From Methanoculleus oceani (GTDB lineage: Archaea > Halobacteriota > Methanomicrobia > Methanomicrobiales > Methanoculleaceae): DNA of 64,000 nt. The stretch lies in assembly GCF_023702065.1 (NCBI RefSeq), contig NZ_QFDM01000002.1, positions 620,001 through 684,000 on the forward strand. The letters are read 5' to 3'. The position numbers and the translations under genes were made by a program. The notes below the pieces were generated by a model, which made no database searches, was not told the DNA's origin, and saw nothing but the letters and a program-made list of their open reading frames with translations. Of the stretch, positions 43,535 through 52,577 are shown one piece after another. Numbering within the stretch: position 1 is the first letter of the stretch; each line of letters starts with the position of its first letter.

Positions 43535-44313
43535 GCGACAGATTTCAGGTACTCGTCAAAGACGTGATGGCAAAACCGATCACTATCGCGAAGTCCGCCT
43601 TTGTCAGCGAAGCGCTCGAGAAAATGCTCGGTGAAGGCGTCGATCCGCTCATCGTGACCAACAACGGCACGGTCATCGGCACGACATCCCGGGCGGCGAT
43701 CGCAGAGACGCTCGGGAGCAGGAAGACCCAGGCGCTGAAGGCCACATCCATCCATGTCGCGAACACGGTCGAGGAGAACTTCACCTCCGCATACCCGGAC
43801 CAGAGCCTCGACGTTCTGGTGCCGCTGCTCCAGCACTACAAGCTGGTCGTGGTTCTCGATGCCGAGCACCGCCTCATCGGACAGGTGACGGCAGGGGACC
43901 TCCTGAAGGTGCTCCGGCCGGCGGGCGGTATCACGGAGATCATGGAACCGGCACACACCATCCAGGGCGAGGAGCGGGCCGTCCACCTCCGCCGGAGGAT
44001 GCTTGACGGCGAGATCGACCGCTTCATCGTCGAGGACGGCGATAGAGTCCTCGGTATCGTCACGGAGACCGATGTCGCAAAGGCGCTCCATGCGTTCAAG
44101 GATCTCGTGGAGGGTACCCACCAGGACTACCGGATCAGGAACCTCCTCGTGCGGGATATCATGAGCGCGCCCCTGATCTCAATGGACGCAGATACGGACG
44201 TCTCCGACGTCATCGACCTGATGCTCAAGAAGAACATCAGCTCCGTCCCGATCAAGCAAAACGGTAAGATCGCGGGTGTCGTGACCCGGAATTCACTCGT
44301 CCAGGCCCTGTGA
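43531..44313 (+). CDS. Four-CBS-domain protein
   Basis: A 260-residue protein, the last of the cluster. Its CBS units include VKDVMAKPITIAKSAFVSEAL, a less regular centre, and VRDIMSAPLISMDADTDVSDVI. It overlaps the previous gene as ATGA. A T5 tract (44337-44341) follows shortly after the stop. No effector domain is fused in any of the four-CBS proteins here. Confidence 0.88.
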   Translation: MSDRFQVLVKDVMAKPITIAKSAFVSEALEKMLGEGVDPLIVTNNGTVIGTTSRAAIAETLGSRKTQALKATSIHVANTVEENFTSAYPDQSLDVLVPLLQHYKLVVVLDAEHRLIGQVTAGDLLKVLRPAGGITEIMEPAHTIQGEERAVHLRRRMLDGEIDRFIVEDGDRVLGIVTETDVAKALHAFKDLVEGTHQDYRIRNLLVRDIMSAPLISMDADTDVSDVIDLMLKKNISSVPIKQNGKIAGVVTRNSLVQAL

Positions 44314-44818
44314 GAGGGGTCTGATAATACTACCTCTTTTTGCGGGCGGGGGCTGACGCCCCGGGGTTTTTATCGGAAATTTTGGGTTTGAGAATATTAT
44401 TTCCGGTATTTGTAACCCCACCCCGCCCGGCCTTCGGCCTCCTCCCCCGCCCCTTGGGGCGGGGGCAGTCATGGCGATAGCCGGTGGGAAGCCGTGCACG
44501 GTTCTTCTCCGGGATCTCCCCATGAAGTGGACCGTGGGGGTATCGCCATCGGGGGTGGGGCTGACGGGGAGGGGGGAGCATCCCCCCTCCCCTGTCCCCA
44601 ACCCGGACTTTCGGTGCTCAGGCTCGCTACGGGCACACTCTGCACCCCCACCGCGCCTCTCCCCTCCGAACCCCACATAATGCTAGTGCCGAAATCTCCA
44701 TCCGCCCCGCTCGCTCGCACCTGGCGGTGCTCGAACTCCGCTCCTAGCGGAGCGTCGTTCACCGAACCGGTGCCAATCATTAATACTCCTCAGCCAGAAA
44801 CGGTATCAGGATATTTCC
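44314..44818. repeat. Palindrome-rich GC-skewed spacer
   Basis: About 505 bases without a credible gene. CCCCCGCCCC-TT-GGGGCGGGGG at 44444-44465 is a perfect 10-bp inverted repeat. A GGCC-TTC-GGCC stem is at 44429-44439, and CTCCGCT/AGCGGAG (44736-44752) forms a third. The composition (C runs on one strand, then G runs) differs from neighbouring genes. Frames through it have low-complexity products. It may be a dispersed intergenic repeat. Confidence 0.55.
44337..44341 (+). terminator. Oligo-T tract after the CBS cluster
   Basis: TTTTT, 24 bases past the last stop codon, fits archaeal oligo-U termination. Confidence 0.35.
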
Positions 44819-45784
44819 ATGAAACCAACGCAGCCAGTCAAACCGAACAGGGATGTAACGGCCCTCCTTCTGTCCATGAGCAGGACCGGCTTCCAGGGGA
44901 GAAAACTCGGGGAGTCGCTCGGCGTCTGGACCAGGATGGTCGAAGATCCGGACTGCACGATATTCATGGGGCTGTCGGGCGCGATGATCCCGGCAGGCAT
45001 GCAGAACATACTCATCGAACTCGTCAAACATCGCTACATCGACGTCATCGTCTCGACGGGTGCGAACATCTTCCACGACACCTGCGAGCACCTCGGCGTC
45101 CGGCACTACCTCGGCCACCACCACGCAGACGACGCGGCACTCTTCGAGGAGGGGATCGACCGCATCTACGACGTCTTCGCGTACGAAGAGGAGTTCCGGG
45201 GCATCGACGCGGAGATCTCGCGGTTTGCCGACGAAATCGCACCGTTCCGGGGTTCGTCGCGGGAGTTCATCCAGGTTTTAGGAGAGTGGCTCCGCGAGCA
45301 CAGGCCGGAGGGGCGGTCGCTCATCGCCACCTGTGCCGAATACGGCGTCCCGATCTTCATTCCCGCCCTCGGCGACTCATCCATCGGCATCGGCCTCGTG
45401 ATGGCGCGCCGGCGCGGGGTCGAGGTCGATATCGACCAGCTTGCCGACACCGACGAGATCACGCGGATGGTCGAGGAATCGAAGAAGACCGGCGTCATCT
45501 ACGTCGGCGGCGGCGTGCCGAAGAACTTCATCCAGCAGACCCAGGTCATCGCCTCGATCCACGAACAGAACCTCGGCGGGCATGCCTACGCCGTCCAGTA
45601 CACCACCGACGCGCCCCACTGGGGCGGCCTTTCCGGGTGCACGTTCGAGGAGGCGATCAGCTGGGGCAAGGAGGCGCCGGAGTCGCCTCGTGTCCAGTGC
45701 TTCTGCGACGCAACGATAGCGCTCCCCATCGTCGCGTCGGGGCTGATCGGGAGCGGGGTTCGGCGGGCTCGCCGCTCCCCCTGA
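44819..45784 (+). CDS. dys: Deoxyhypusine synthase
   Basis: A 321-residue enzyme that transfers aminobutyl from spermidine to a lysine of translation factor aIF5A. Seen: FMGLSGAMIPAGMQNILIELV, STGANIFHDTCEHLG, IPALGDSSIGIGL and the catalytic-Lys loop YVGGGVPKNFIQQTQ, followed by HAYAVQYTTDAPHWGGLSG. Full length. The last residues (VRRARRSP) look like an unconserved tail. Monocistronic. Confidence 0.94.
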   Translation: MKPTQPVKPNRDVTALLLSMSRTGFQGRKLGESLGVWTRMVEDPDCTIFMGLSGAMIPAGMQNILIELVKHRYIDVIVSTGANIFHDTCEHLGVRHYLGHHHADDAALFEEGIDRIYDVFAYEEEFRGIDAEISRFADEIAPFRGSSREFIQVLGEWLREHRPEGRSLIATCAEYGVPIFIPALGDSSIGIGLVMARRRGVEVDIDQLADTDEITRMVEESKKTGVIYVGGGVPKNFIQQTQVIASIHEQNLGGHAYAVQYTTDAPHWGGLSGCTFEEAISWGKEAPESPRVQCFCDATIALPIVASGLIGSGVRRARRSP

Positions 45785-45900
45785 GACACCACAATTATTA
45801 TTAGGCTATCATACCAAAATTAATAGGCACAAGTCATAGAATGCTGTGTCTGGAGCAGCACCCTTGCGTGTTGCGAGTATCGAAAGATGCGAAGTTCTAT

Positions 45901-45985
45901 GTTGAGGTAGCCAAGCCTGGTATGGCGCAGGTTTGCTAAACCTGTGTCCCCCTGGGACTCGAGGGTTCAAATCCCTCCCTCAGCG
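45901..45985 (+). tRNA. tRNA-Ser (anticodon GCU)
   Basis: An 85-base type II tRNA. The acceptor stem GTTGAGG pairs with CCTCAGC (one T-G wobble). The anticodon arm is CAGGT-TTGCTAA-ACCTG with GCT. A long variable arm GTCCC-CCT-GGGAC follows, then the T arm GAGGG-TTCAAAT-CCCTC. Discriminator G; CCA is not encoded. It lies 34 bases before rps13, so it may be co-transcribed with the ribosomal genes. Confidence 0.95.
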
Positions 45986-46019
45986 CTTTCACCGACAACG
46001 TCGATGATGAGGCGATCAC

Positions 46020-46469
46020 ATGGATGAAGAAGAGATAAAGTACTTTGTTCGAGTCAGAAACACTGATCTCGACGGCACCAAGGCAGTGCACATTGCACTG
46101 ACCGGGATCAAGGGCATTGGTCCGCGCACGTCGCGCACCATCACCGCTCTTGCCGGCGTGGATCCTCATGCCGTGCTCGGCAAGCTGGACGACGGATCGG
46201 TCGAGCGGATCGCAAACGCCGTCGACACGTACACCGAACAGGTGCCCGACTGGATGGTAAACCGCCCGAAAGATGTCTACACCGGAGAGATCCGCCACCT
46301 CCTCGGAACCGATCTCACCATGATGAATGACGATGACGTCAACCGTATGCGCAAGATGCGCAGCTACCGGGGCATCAGGCACGAGACCGGACAGAAGGTC
46401 CGCGGTCAGCGCACCAAGTCCACCGGAAGAACGGGCACGACCGTCGGCGTCAAGAGAAAGAAGAATTGA
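46020..46469 (+). CDS. rps13: 30S ribosomal protein uS13
   Basis: A 149-residue archaeal S13. [29 protein letters not shown] at the N-terminus and the C-terminal [25 protein letters not shown] are diagnostic. It sits in the small-subunit head. ATG 46020 follows GAGGCGATCAC, similar to the archaeal anti-16S signal. First protein gene of the super-operon. Confidence 0.98.
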   Translation: MDEEEIKYFVRVRNTDLDGTKAVHIALTGIKGIGPRTSRTITALAGVDPHAVLGKLDDGSVERIANAVDTYTEQVPDWMVNRPKDVYTGEIRHLLGTDLTMMNDDDVNRMRKMRSYRGIRHETGQKVRGQRTKSTGRTGTTVGVKRKKN

Positions 46470-46480
46470 GCGGTGATTGA

Positions 46481-47029
46481 ATGGCATATCCAGGAAAAAA
46501 CCACAAGCAGTACGCGACGCCCAAGCGGCGGTTCGAGAAGACCAGACTCGAGGACGAGAAACGGCTCATCATCGATTACGGCCTGAGGAACAAGCGTGAA
46601 CTCTGGAAGGCCCAGAGTGTGCTGCGCAAGTACCGTGCTGCCGCCCGCGAGCTGGTGGCACTGCGCTCAGGCGGCCTCAGCACCGAGGACTACCAGAAGA
46701 AGAGAGACCAGCTCATCAACCACCTGTACCGTTACGGTCTCGTCGGTGAGAACGCCGATGTCGGTGACGCTCTCGCCCTGAAGGTCGAGCAGCAGCTCGA
46801 CCGGCGCCTCCAGACTCTGGTCATCCGCAAGGGGCTCGCACGATCCCCGAAGCAGGCCCGCCAGTTCATCACCCACGGCCACATCGCGATCTCCGGTCGC
46901 CGCGTGACCATACCGAGCTACCGGGTCGCGAGAGCCGAAGAGATGGAGATCAGTTATTACGGCCCCTCCCCGTTCACGAACGACGTTCATCCCGAGAGAA
47001 GCCGCATCGCCCGCACAGGAATGAGGTAA
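46481..47029 (+). CDS. rps4: 30S ribosomal protein uS4
   Basis: A 182-residue S4: [32 protein letters not shown] and the S4 RNA-binding domain [29 protein letters not shown]. It binds 16S rRNA early in assembly. GCGGTGATTGA precedes ATG 46481, 11 bases after rps13. Confidence 0.98.
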   Translation: MAYPGKNHKQYATPKRRFEKTRLEDEKRLIIDYGLRNKRELWKAQSVLRKYRAAARELVALRSGGLSTEDYQKKRDQLINHLYRYGLVGENADVGDALALKVEQQLDRRLQTLVIRKGLARSPKQARQFITHGHIAISGRRVTIPSYRVARAEEMEISYYGPSPFTNDVHPERSRIARTGMR

Positions 47030-47033
47030 AACC

Positions 47034-47423
47034 ATGGCAGAAGAGAAATGGGGCATTGCACATATCTTTGCCTCCTTTAACAACACCATCATCACCGTCA
47101 CCGATCTCTCCGGAGCCGAGACGGTCACCAAGAGCAGCGGCGGCATGGTCGTGAAGCAGGACAGGAACGAGAGCTCCCCGTATGCCGCCATGCAGATGGC
47201 AATCCAGGTCGCACAGAACGCACGCGACAAGGGGATCACCGGCGTCCACGTGAAGGTTCGCGCACCCGGCCGCGGCAAGCAGCGGAGCCCCGGGCCCGGC
47301 GCCCAGGCAGCGATCCGTGCCCTTGCCCGTGCAGGGATGAGGATCGGCCGCATCGAAGACGTCACCCCGGTGCCCCACGACAGCATCCGCGGTAAGGGCG
47401 GCCGGAGAGGAAGGAGAGTGTAA
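47034..47423 (+). CDS. rps11: 30S ribosomal protein uS11
   Basis: A 129-residue S11 with [22 protein letters not shown] and the conserved C-terminus [29 protein letters not shown]. Platform of the small subunit. Its TAA overlaps the rpoD ATG by one base. Confidence 0.98.
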   Translation: MAEEKWGIAHIFASFNNTIITVTDLSGAETVTKSSGGMVVKQDRNESSPYAAMQMAIQVAQNARDKGITGVHVKVRAPGRGKQRSPGPGAQAAIRALARAGMRIGRIEDVTPVPHDSIRGKGGRRGRRV

Positions 47424-48253
47424 TGGAGATAGCGTTTTCTCGACTGGATGAGAGAGTCGCCAAATTCACCCTGACCGGCGTTTCCACATCGTTTGCCAAT
47501 ATGTTCAGGCGGGCGATGATCAGCGAAGTGCCGACGCTCGCCATCGAAGATGTCCGTATCTACGATAACACAAGCGTACTCTTCGATGAGATGCTGACGC
47601 ACCGGCTGGGGCTCATCCCCCTGCAGACCGACCTGAAACGCTACAAACCACGTAGCGAATGCACCTGCGAAGGCGCAGGGTGCCCGGTCTGCACCGCCAC
47701 CTATACGCTCTCCGTCGAGGGGCCGAAGACCGTCTACTCAAGCGACCTGATACCCCAGGACCCCGACGCCGCACCGGCAGAGGAGAAGATCCCCATCATC
47801 GACCTCGGGCGAGATCAAAAGGTCGTTCTCGAAGCTTACGCCATCGTCAGCACCGGAAACGAGCATGCCAAGTGGCAGGCGACTACCGCCTGCGGGTACA
47901 AGAATTACCCCCAGATCACCATCGGTGAGTCGTGCGACGGGTGCGGCATGTGCGTCGACGAATGTCCGCGCAACGTGCTTGAGTCCGGACAGGGAAAGGT
48001 CCAGGTCGTCGAAGGGCGGCAGGAATTCTGTTCCCTCTGCAGACTCTGCGAGCGGGCGTGCCTTGCCGGCGGCATCGGTACCGAGGCGGCAATCCGTATC
48101 GGCGCCGATGCAGAGAGATTCATCTTCGTGGTGGAAGGCGACGGCTCAATGCCCGTCCGGGATATCATCGAGAGAGCGCTACAGTATATCCAGAAATCAT
48201 CAGACGACCTGGTAGACGTGATGAACGAGATTACGGGAGAGGGGACTGAATGA
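47423..48253 (+). CDS. rpoD: DNA-directed RNA polymerase subunit D with ferredoxin-like domain
   Basis: A 276-residue alpha-like subunit (Rpo3) that dimerises with L to start polymerase assembly. The core is FTLTGVSTSFANMFRRAMISEVPTLAIEDVRIY. A Cys-rich strand, CTCEGAGCPVC, is at 80-90. The inserted ferredoxin domain keeps all eight ligands: C171-C174-C177-C181 (CDGCGMCVDEC) and C203-C206-C209-C213 (CSLCRLCERAC), which suggests two 4Fe-4S clusters. It overlaps rps11 by one base and rpl18e by four. Confidence 0.97.
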   Translation: MEIAFSRLDERVAKFTLTGVSTSFANMFRRAMISEVPTLAIEDVRIYDNTSVLFDEMLTHRLGLIPLQTDLKRYKPRSECTCEGAGCPVCTATYTLSVEGPKTVYSSDLIPQDPDAAPAEEKIPIIDLGRDQKVVLEAYAIVSTGNEHAKWQATTACGYKNYPQITIGESCDGCGMCVDECPRNVLESGQGKVQVVEGRQEFCSLCRLCERACLAGGIGTEAAIRIGADAERFIFVVEGDGSMPVRDIIERALQYIQKSSDDLVDVMNEITGEGTE

Positions 48254-48618
48254 AGAAGACAACCGAGAATAAATCGAACCCCCGGCTGACCGCCCTCATC
48301 GTGACGCTGAAAGATGCGTCCCGCATACATGAGGCGAACATCTGGCGCGAGATTGCAAAGAGGCTGGATGCACCCCGGAAGAACTACGCAGAGGTGAACC
48401 TCAGCAAGATCGACCGGTACGCGAATGAAGGCGAGACGATCCTGGTGCCGGGCAAGGTGCTCGGCAGCGGAGCGCTCAGCCTGCCGGTGAAGATCGCCGC
48501 GCTGGACTTCTCCGAGGCCGCGATGAGCAAGATCACCGGTGCCAACGGGACGTGCATGACTATCGAGGACCTTGTTCGGGATAACCCGAAAGGGAGCAGG
48601 GTACGGATCCTCAGGTGA
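48250..48618 (+). CDS. rpl18e: 50S ribosomal protein eL18
   Basis: A 122-residue archaeal L18e: [35 protein letters not shown] and [20 protein letters not shown] are typical. Present in archaea and eukaryotes only. ATG 48250 overlaps the rpoD stop. Confidence 0.97.
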   Translation: MKKTTENKSNPRLTALIVTLKDASRIHEANIWREIAKRLDAPRKNYAEVNLSKIDRYANEGETILVPGKVLGSGALSLPVKIAALDFSEAAMSKITGANGTCMTIEDLVRDNPKGSRVRILR

Positions 48619-48623
48619 GACGA

Positions 48624-49046
48624 ATGGTTACAGTTATCGACGCAGACGGATTACTGCTCGGAAGAATGGCCAGCATCGTCGCGCAGCGCGCGCTCGCCGG
48701 CGAAGAGATTGCCATCGTGAACGTGGAGAAGGCAATCGTCTCCGGAAGCCGGGCACACGTGCTTGAGAACTACACCACGAAGCGCGAGCGGGGATCCCGT
48801 GAGGGCGGCCCGTTCTTCCCGCGCAGGCCGGACCATATCGTCAAGCGCACCATACGGGGCATGCTTCCGTACAAACGCGAGCGCGGTATCGCCGCATTCA
48901 AGCGGATCAAGACCTATGTCGGGGTTCCGGTGGAACTTGTCGGGATGGAGACCGAAACGCTCGAAGGAGCCCACATAGACCGGCTGAGCAGCCCAAGGTA
49001 TATAACGATCGGGGCGATAAGCACCAACCTCGGAGCAAAATATTAG
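48624..49046 (+). CDS. rpl13: 50S ribosomal protein uL13
   Basis: A 140-residue L13: [20 protein letters not shown], then [31 protein letters not shown] 48624 is preferred to GTG 48615, since AGGTGAG lies just upstream of the ATG and the length matches the family. Confidence 0.97.
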   Translation: MVTVIDADGLLLGRMASIVAQRALAGEEIAIVNVEKAIVSGSRAHVLENYTTKRERGSREGGPFFPRRPDHIVKRTIRGMLPYKRERGIAAFKRIKTYVGVPVELVGMETETLEGAHIDRLSSPRYITIGAISTNLGAKY

Positions 49047-49059
49047 ATGAGGTGATGGA

Positions 49060-49461
49060 ATGGCAAAGATCATCAATACAAGCGGTAAGAGAAAGACGGC
49101 AATCGCCCGGGCGACCTTAAAACCCGGCAACGGCCGGGTCCGCATCAACTCCGTACCCCTGGAGATCTACGGGAACGAGCTGATTCGCATGAAGATCGCC
49201 GAGCCGCTGCTGCTGGCGCCGACCGCACTCGACGGTGTCGATGCGGCGATCGACGTCTCGGGCGGCGGTACGATGGGGCAGGCCGAGGCAGTCCGGACGG
49301 CGCTTGCGCGCGGCATCGTGGAGTGGCACAACGACCCACAGATCAAGGATGTTTTCCTCGCGTACGACCGGACTCTGCTCGTGAACGACTCGCGGCAGAA
49401 GGAAACGAAGAAGCCGCACGGCCCTGGCGCACGGGCACGGTTCCAGAAGTCCTACCGGTGA
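49060..49461 (+). CDS. rps9: 30S ribosomal protein uS9
   Basis: A 133-residue S9. [31 protein letters not shown] at the N-terminus and [17 protein letters not shown] at the C-terminus, whose tail contacts P-site tRNA. GAGGTGATGGA precedes ATG 49060. Confidence 0.98.
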   Translation: MAKIINTSGKRKTAIARATLKPGNGRVRINSVPLEIYGNELIRMKIAEPLLLAPTALDGVDAAIDVSGGGTMGQAEAVRTALARGIVEWHNDPQIKDVFLAYDRTLLVNDSRQKETKKPHGPGARARFQKSYR

Positions 49462-49495
49462 GCAAAAGAGATATAAGGGATGCAGGACCACGGTT

Positions 49496-49684
49496 ATGAT
49501 ACCCGTACGATGTTTTACATGCGGTAAAGTCATCTCTACAGCCTGGAAGGAGTTCGAGGAGCGGCGGGATGCGGGCGAGGATCCAAAACGGATCCTCGAC
49601 GATCTCGGCCTGGAACGTTACTGTTGCAGGCGGATGCTGCTGACGCACAAGGTAGTAGTGGAGGACCTGAATCCGTACCAATGA
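49496..49684 (+). CDS. rpoN: DNA-directed RNA polymerase subunit N
   Basis: A 62-residue zinc protein (Rpo10). [13 protein letters not shown] and [10 protein letters not shown] form the CxxC...CC zinc site. It links D/L with the large subunits. Its stop codon is directly followed by the first base of tRNA-Pro, with no spacer. Confidence 0.98.
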   Translation: MIPVRCFTCGKVISTAWKEFEERRDAGEDPKRILDDLGLERYCCRRMLLTHKVVVEDLNPYQ

Positions 49685-49758
49685 GGGGTCGTGGGGTAGC
49701 CTGGCCATCCTATGGCGTTCGGGATGCTGTGACCTGAGTTCAAATCTCAGCGACCCCA
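49685..49758 (+). tRNA. tRNA-Pro (anticodon CGG)
   Basis: A 74-base tRNA. Acceptor GGGGTCG/CGACCCC is perfect; T arm CTGAG-TTCAAAT-CTCAG is perfect; discriminator A, no encoded CCA. The loop TTCGGGA gives anticodon CGG, but the anticodon stem TGGCG/TGCTG has three G-T pairs, so this arm is weak. It lies between rpoN and rpoK and must be cut from their transcript or made from an internal promoter. Confidence 0.85.
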
Positions 49759-49788
49759 TTTTATCATTAATGATTTTGAGGCTACACG

Positions 49789-49956
49789 ATGGAATCGTAT
49801 ACCCGATATGAACGAGCGCGAATTATAGGGGCTCGTGCTCTTCAGATATCGATGGGTGCACCGGTTTTGGTTAAAACACCAAAAACAGAGCCGCTCGAGA
49901 TCGCACTCGAAGAGTTCGATCGAGACATGATCCCTATAACGGTGAAGAGAAAGTAG
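49789..49956 (+). CDS. rpoK: DNA-directed RNA polymerase subunit K
   Basis: A 55-residue omega/Rpb6 homolog (Rpo6) found by direct translation: [20 protein letters not shown] and then the closing [14 protein letters not shown]. Both segments are diagnostic for RpoK, which stabilises the largest polymerase subunit. It lies 30 bases after tRNA-Pro and 7 before eno, the normal euryarchaeal order. Confidence 0.97.
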   Translation: MESYTRYERARIIGARALQISMGAPVLVKTPKTEPLEIALEEFDRDMIPITVKRK

Positions 49957-49963
49957 TGATCTG

Positions 49964-51151
49964 ATGACGACCATCGAACAGATTATCTTAAGAACAATCC
50001 TTGACAGCCGTGGAAACGAGACTGTCGAGGCTGAAATCTACACGGGTTGCGGCTTTGGACGGGCTGCGGCACCCAGCGGTGCCAGCACCGGAACCTATGA
50101 AGCCAGGGTGCGGCCGGCGCGCGAAGCTGTCGAGGACGCACAAAAAAACCTGATTCCATCGCTTATCGGTGAGGACACCCGCGACCAGATCACATTCGAT
50201 GCATTACTCAGAGAGCACGACGGGACACCCGACTTCAGTTCGATCGGTGCAAACGTCGCCGTAGCACTCTCCCTTGCGTGTGCAAAGGCGGCCGCATCGT
50301 CTCTCGACCTGGAACTCTTCCGCTACCTGGGCGGTGCATTTGCCGCAGAGACGCCCCTGCCCCTGGGGAACGTTATCGGCGGAGGAGCGCATGCCCCGAA
50401 TGCCACATCCATCCAGGAGTTCCTGGTGGTTCCCACCGGAGCTTCCGGCGCAACGGAGGGGGTCTTCGTAAACGCTGCCGTCCACGGGGCGACAAAGAAG
50501 ATCCTGCAGAAGCAGGGCAGACTCTCCGGCAAAGGCGATGAAGGGGCCTGGGCTCCTGCCATAACCGATGCCGAGGCATTCGAGATCATCGGCGAAGCCA
50601 TCAACACCGTCTCCGACGAGATGAACGTCGAGGTCAGGATGGGCATCGACGTGGCGGCAAGCGAACTCTGGGACGGCAAGGCGTACCGCTACAAGGATGC
50701 CGGGCGGACCCGGGAAGACCAGGTTGCCTACATGGCGGACCTGGTCGACCGCTACAACCTCATCTACATCGAGGACCCTCTCTTCGAGGAAGACTTCGAG
50801 GCATTCGCCGACCTGACCGAACAGGTCGGGGACCGCTGCCTGATCTGCGGAGACGACCTCTTCGTGACCAACGTCGAACGGATCACGAAGGGCACCGAGA
50901 TGGGTGCGGCCAACTGCGTGCTGATCAAACCAAACCAGATCGGAACGCTCACCGATACCTTCGAGGCGATACACCTCGCCCGGGAGAACGGAATGGAGAC
51001 CGTCATGAGCCACCGTTCCGGAGAGACCACCGACGCAACGATCGCGCATCTTGCAACCGCGTTTGAATGCATCTTCCTCAAGACCGGTGCGGTCGGCGGG
51101 GAACGGATAGCCAAACTGAACGAATTGATTCGCATAGAGGAGCTGATCTAA
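49964..51151 (+). CDS. eno: Enolase
   Basis: A 395-residue phosphopyruvate hydratase (2-phosphoglycerate to phosphoenolpyruvate), used in gluconeogenesis in methanogens. Features: [30 protein letters not shown], the metal-site segment [26 protein letters not shown] with the catalytic Lys, and [16 protein letters not shown]. Slightly shorter than bacterial enolases. Close spacing in the super-operon. Confidence 0.97.
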   Translation: MTTIEQIILRTILDSRGNETVEAEIYTGCGFGRAAAPSGASTGTYEARVRPAREAVEDAQKNLIPSLIGEDTRDQITFDALLREHDGTPDFSSIGANVAVALSLACAKAAASSLDLELFRYLGGAFAAETPLPLGNVIGGGAHAPNATSIQEFLVVPTGASGATEGVFVNAAVHGATKKILQKQGRLSGKGDEGAWAPAITDAEAFEIIGEAINTVSDEMNVEVRMGIDVAASELWDGKAYRYKDAGRTREDQVAYMADLVDRYNLIYIEDPLFEEDFEAFADLTEQVGDRCLICGDDLFVTNVERITKGTEMGAANCVLIKPNQIGTLTDTFEAIHLARENGMETVMSHRSGETTDATIAHLATAFECIFLKTGAVGGERIAKLNELIRIEELI

Positions 51152-51152
51152 C

Positions 51153-51761
51153 TTGACTGGAAACGAACTTGAAATCGAACTGAAAGAACCACTGGTGCCC
51201 GTTGAAGAGTACCTGGCGGCAGGCGTGCATATCGGCACCCAGCAGAAGAGCAAGGACATGATGAAGTTCATCTACCGCGTCCGCGGGGATGGGCTGTATA
51301 TCCTGGACATCCAGGCAACCGACGAGCGGGTCAAGGTCGCTGCGGAGTTCCTCGCACGCTACGAACCCGCGAAGATCCTGGTGGTCACCTCCCGGCAGTA
51401 CGGCCAGTACCCGGCCAAGAAGTTCGCCGATGCCATCGGCGGCATGGCGGTCATCGGACGCTTCATCCCCGGGATGCTCACCAACCAGCGCCTGAACAAG
51501 TACATCGAGCCTGACGTGATCGTGGTGACCGACCCCATCGGGGATTCCCAGGCGATCAACGAGGCGGTCCAGGCAGGCATCCCGATCGTCGCTCTCTGCG
51601 ACACCAACAACATGACGAAGTACGTCGACGTGGTCATCCCCACCAACAACAAGGGCAGAAAGGCGCTCTCGGTGATCTACTTCCTCCTGACGAAGGAACT
51701 GCTCCGCCTGCGCGGTGTGGCCACATCGCTCACTCCCGAAGACTTTGAGACAGAGTTATAA
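51153..51761 (+). CDS. rps2: 30S ribosomal protein uS2
   Basis: A 202-residue archaeal S2: [22 protein letters not shown], then [27 protein letters not shown] and [29 protein letters not shown]. The start is TTG 51153, one base after the eno stop, supported by AGAGGAGCTGATC upstream. Confidence 0.96.
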   Translation: MTGNELEIELKEPLVPVEEYLAAGVHIGTQQKSKDMMKFIYRVRGDGLYILDIQATDERVKVAAEFLARYEPAKILVVTSRQYGQYPAKKFADAIGGMAVIGRFIPGMLTNQRLNKYIEPDVIVVTDPIGDSQAINEAVQAGIPIVALCDTNNMTKYVDVVIPTNNKGRKALSVIYFLLTKELLRLRGVATSLTPEDFETEL

Positions 51762-51788
51762 GATCCGAAGCACAAGAGCTCAACCTTG

Positions 51789-52577
51789 ATGGATATGCGC
51801 CCATGCAGTGTAGCGGGAATGTTCTATCCTGCCGAGCCCAGGCATCTGGAGCAACTGCTGGAAACATTCTTCCGGAACAGGGCCCCGGACATCGATGCCC
51901 GGGGCATTGTTTCTCCCCATGCCGGCTACGTCTATTCGGGGGAGACCGGAGCCTGTGCTTTCTCTACCATACCACCTGATTTTGACGGCACCTTCGTTGT
52001 CATCGGTCCGAGTCACCGGGGATACATGACCTGTGCCTCTGCCGTAGCCTGGGAGACGCCTCTCGGGATCGTCGACGTCGATAATGAGTTTGTCGACGCG
52101 CTGGATATCGAGATAGATGAGGTATCGCACCGGAGCGAGCACTCGATCGAGGTGCAGATGCCGTTCATCAAATACCGGTTCCCGAGAGCAAGGGTTGCGC
52201 CCGTCCTCATGGGAGAACAGAGTTACGAGGCGGCAATGAGCCTCGCGGAGCAGGTGCTCCGGGCGATACGGCACACGGGAAGGAACGTGCGGATCGTCGC
52301 CTCAAGCGACTTCTCCCATTATGTCCCGGACCAGATAGCCCGCCGACAGGACCTCTACGCGATCGATGCGCTCAAAACCCTGGACACACCGGAGTTCTAC
52401 CGGCGGCTCCAGGAGACCGGTGCTACGGCGTGCGGCTACGGCCCGATCGCCGCCATGTGCATCGCCTGCCGGTCGCTCGGTGCAGAGAGAGGAGAACTCT
52501 TGCGGTATACGACCAGCGGCGATGTGACGGAGGACTTCGATCAGGTAGTGGGGTATGCGGCGATAGCGGTGGTGTAA
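51789..52577 (+). CDS. AmmeMemoRadiSam system protein B (Memo family)
   Basis: A 262-residue MEMO1-like protein: CSVAGMFYPAEPRHLEQLL, ARGIVSPHAGYVYSGETGA, VIGPSHRGYM, RSEHSIEVQMPFIKY, ASSDFSHYVPDQIA and the Cys in ACGYGPIAAM. Members bind a metal in the fold of catechol dioxygenases; the archaeal function is not settled. It is regularly placed before the mevalonate kinase gene. ATG 51789 or 51795 is the start. Confidence 0.92.
   Translation: MDMRPCSVAGMFYPAEPRHLEQLLETFFRNRAPDIDARGIVSPHAGYVYSGETGACAFSTIPPDFDGTFVVIGPSHRGYMTCASAVAWETPLGIVDVDNEFVDALDIEIDEVSHRSEHSIEVQMPFIKYRFPRARVAPVLMGEQSYEAAMSLAEQVLRAIRHTGRNVRIVASSDFSHYVPDQIARRQDLYAIDALKTLDTPEFYRRLQETGATACGYGPIAAMCIACRSLGAERGELLRYTTSGDVTEDFDQVVGYAAIAVV

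Noticed and set aside
44440-44760. CRISPR-like array in the palindrome-rich spacer
   Set aside because: The stems differ from each other and there is no regular repeat-spacer period; no CRISPR array was seen anywhere in the window.
44494-45804. 436-codon frame overlapping the deoxyhypusine synthase gene
   Set aside because: Out of frame with the enzyme and made of low-complexity Arg/His/Pro sequence; the upstream part covers the palindrome-rich spacer.
49685-49758. Reading the tRNA as tRNA-Arg (anticodon TCG)
   Set aside because: That register breaks the anticodon stem (T-C and G-G oppositions); CGG gives five pairs, although three are G-T.
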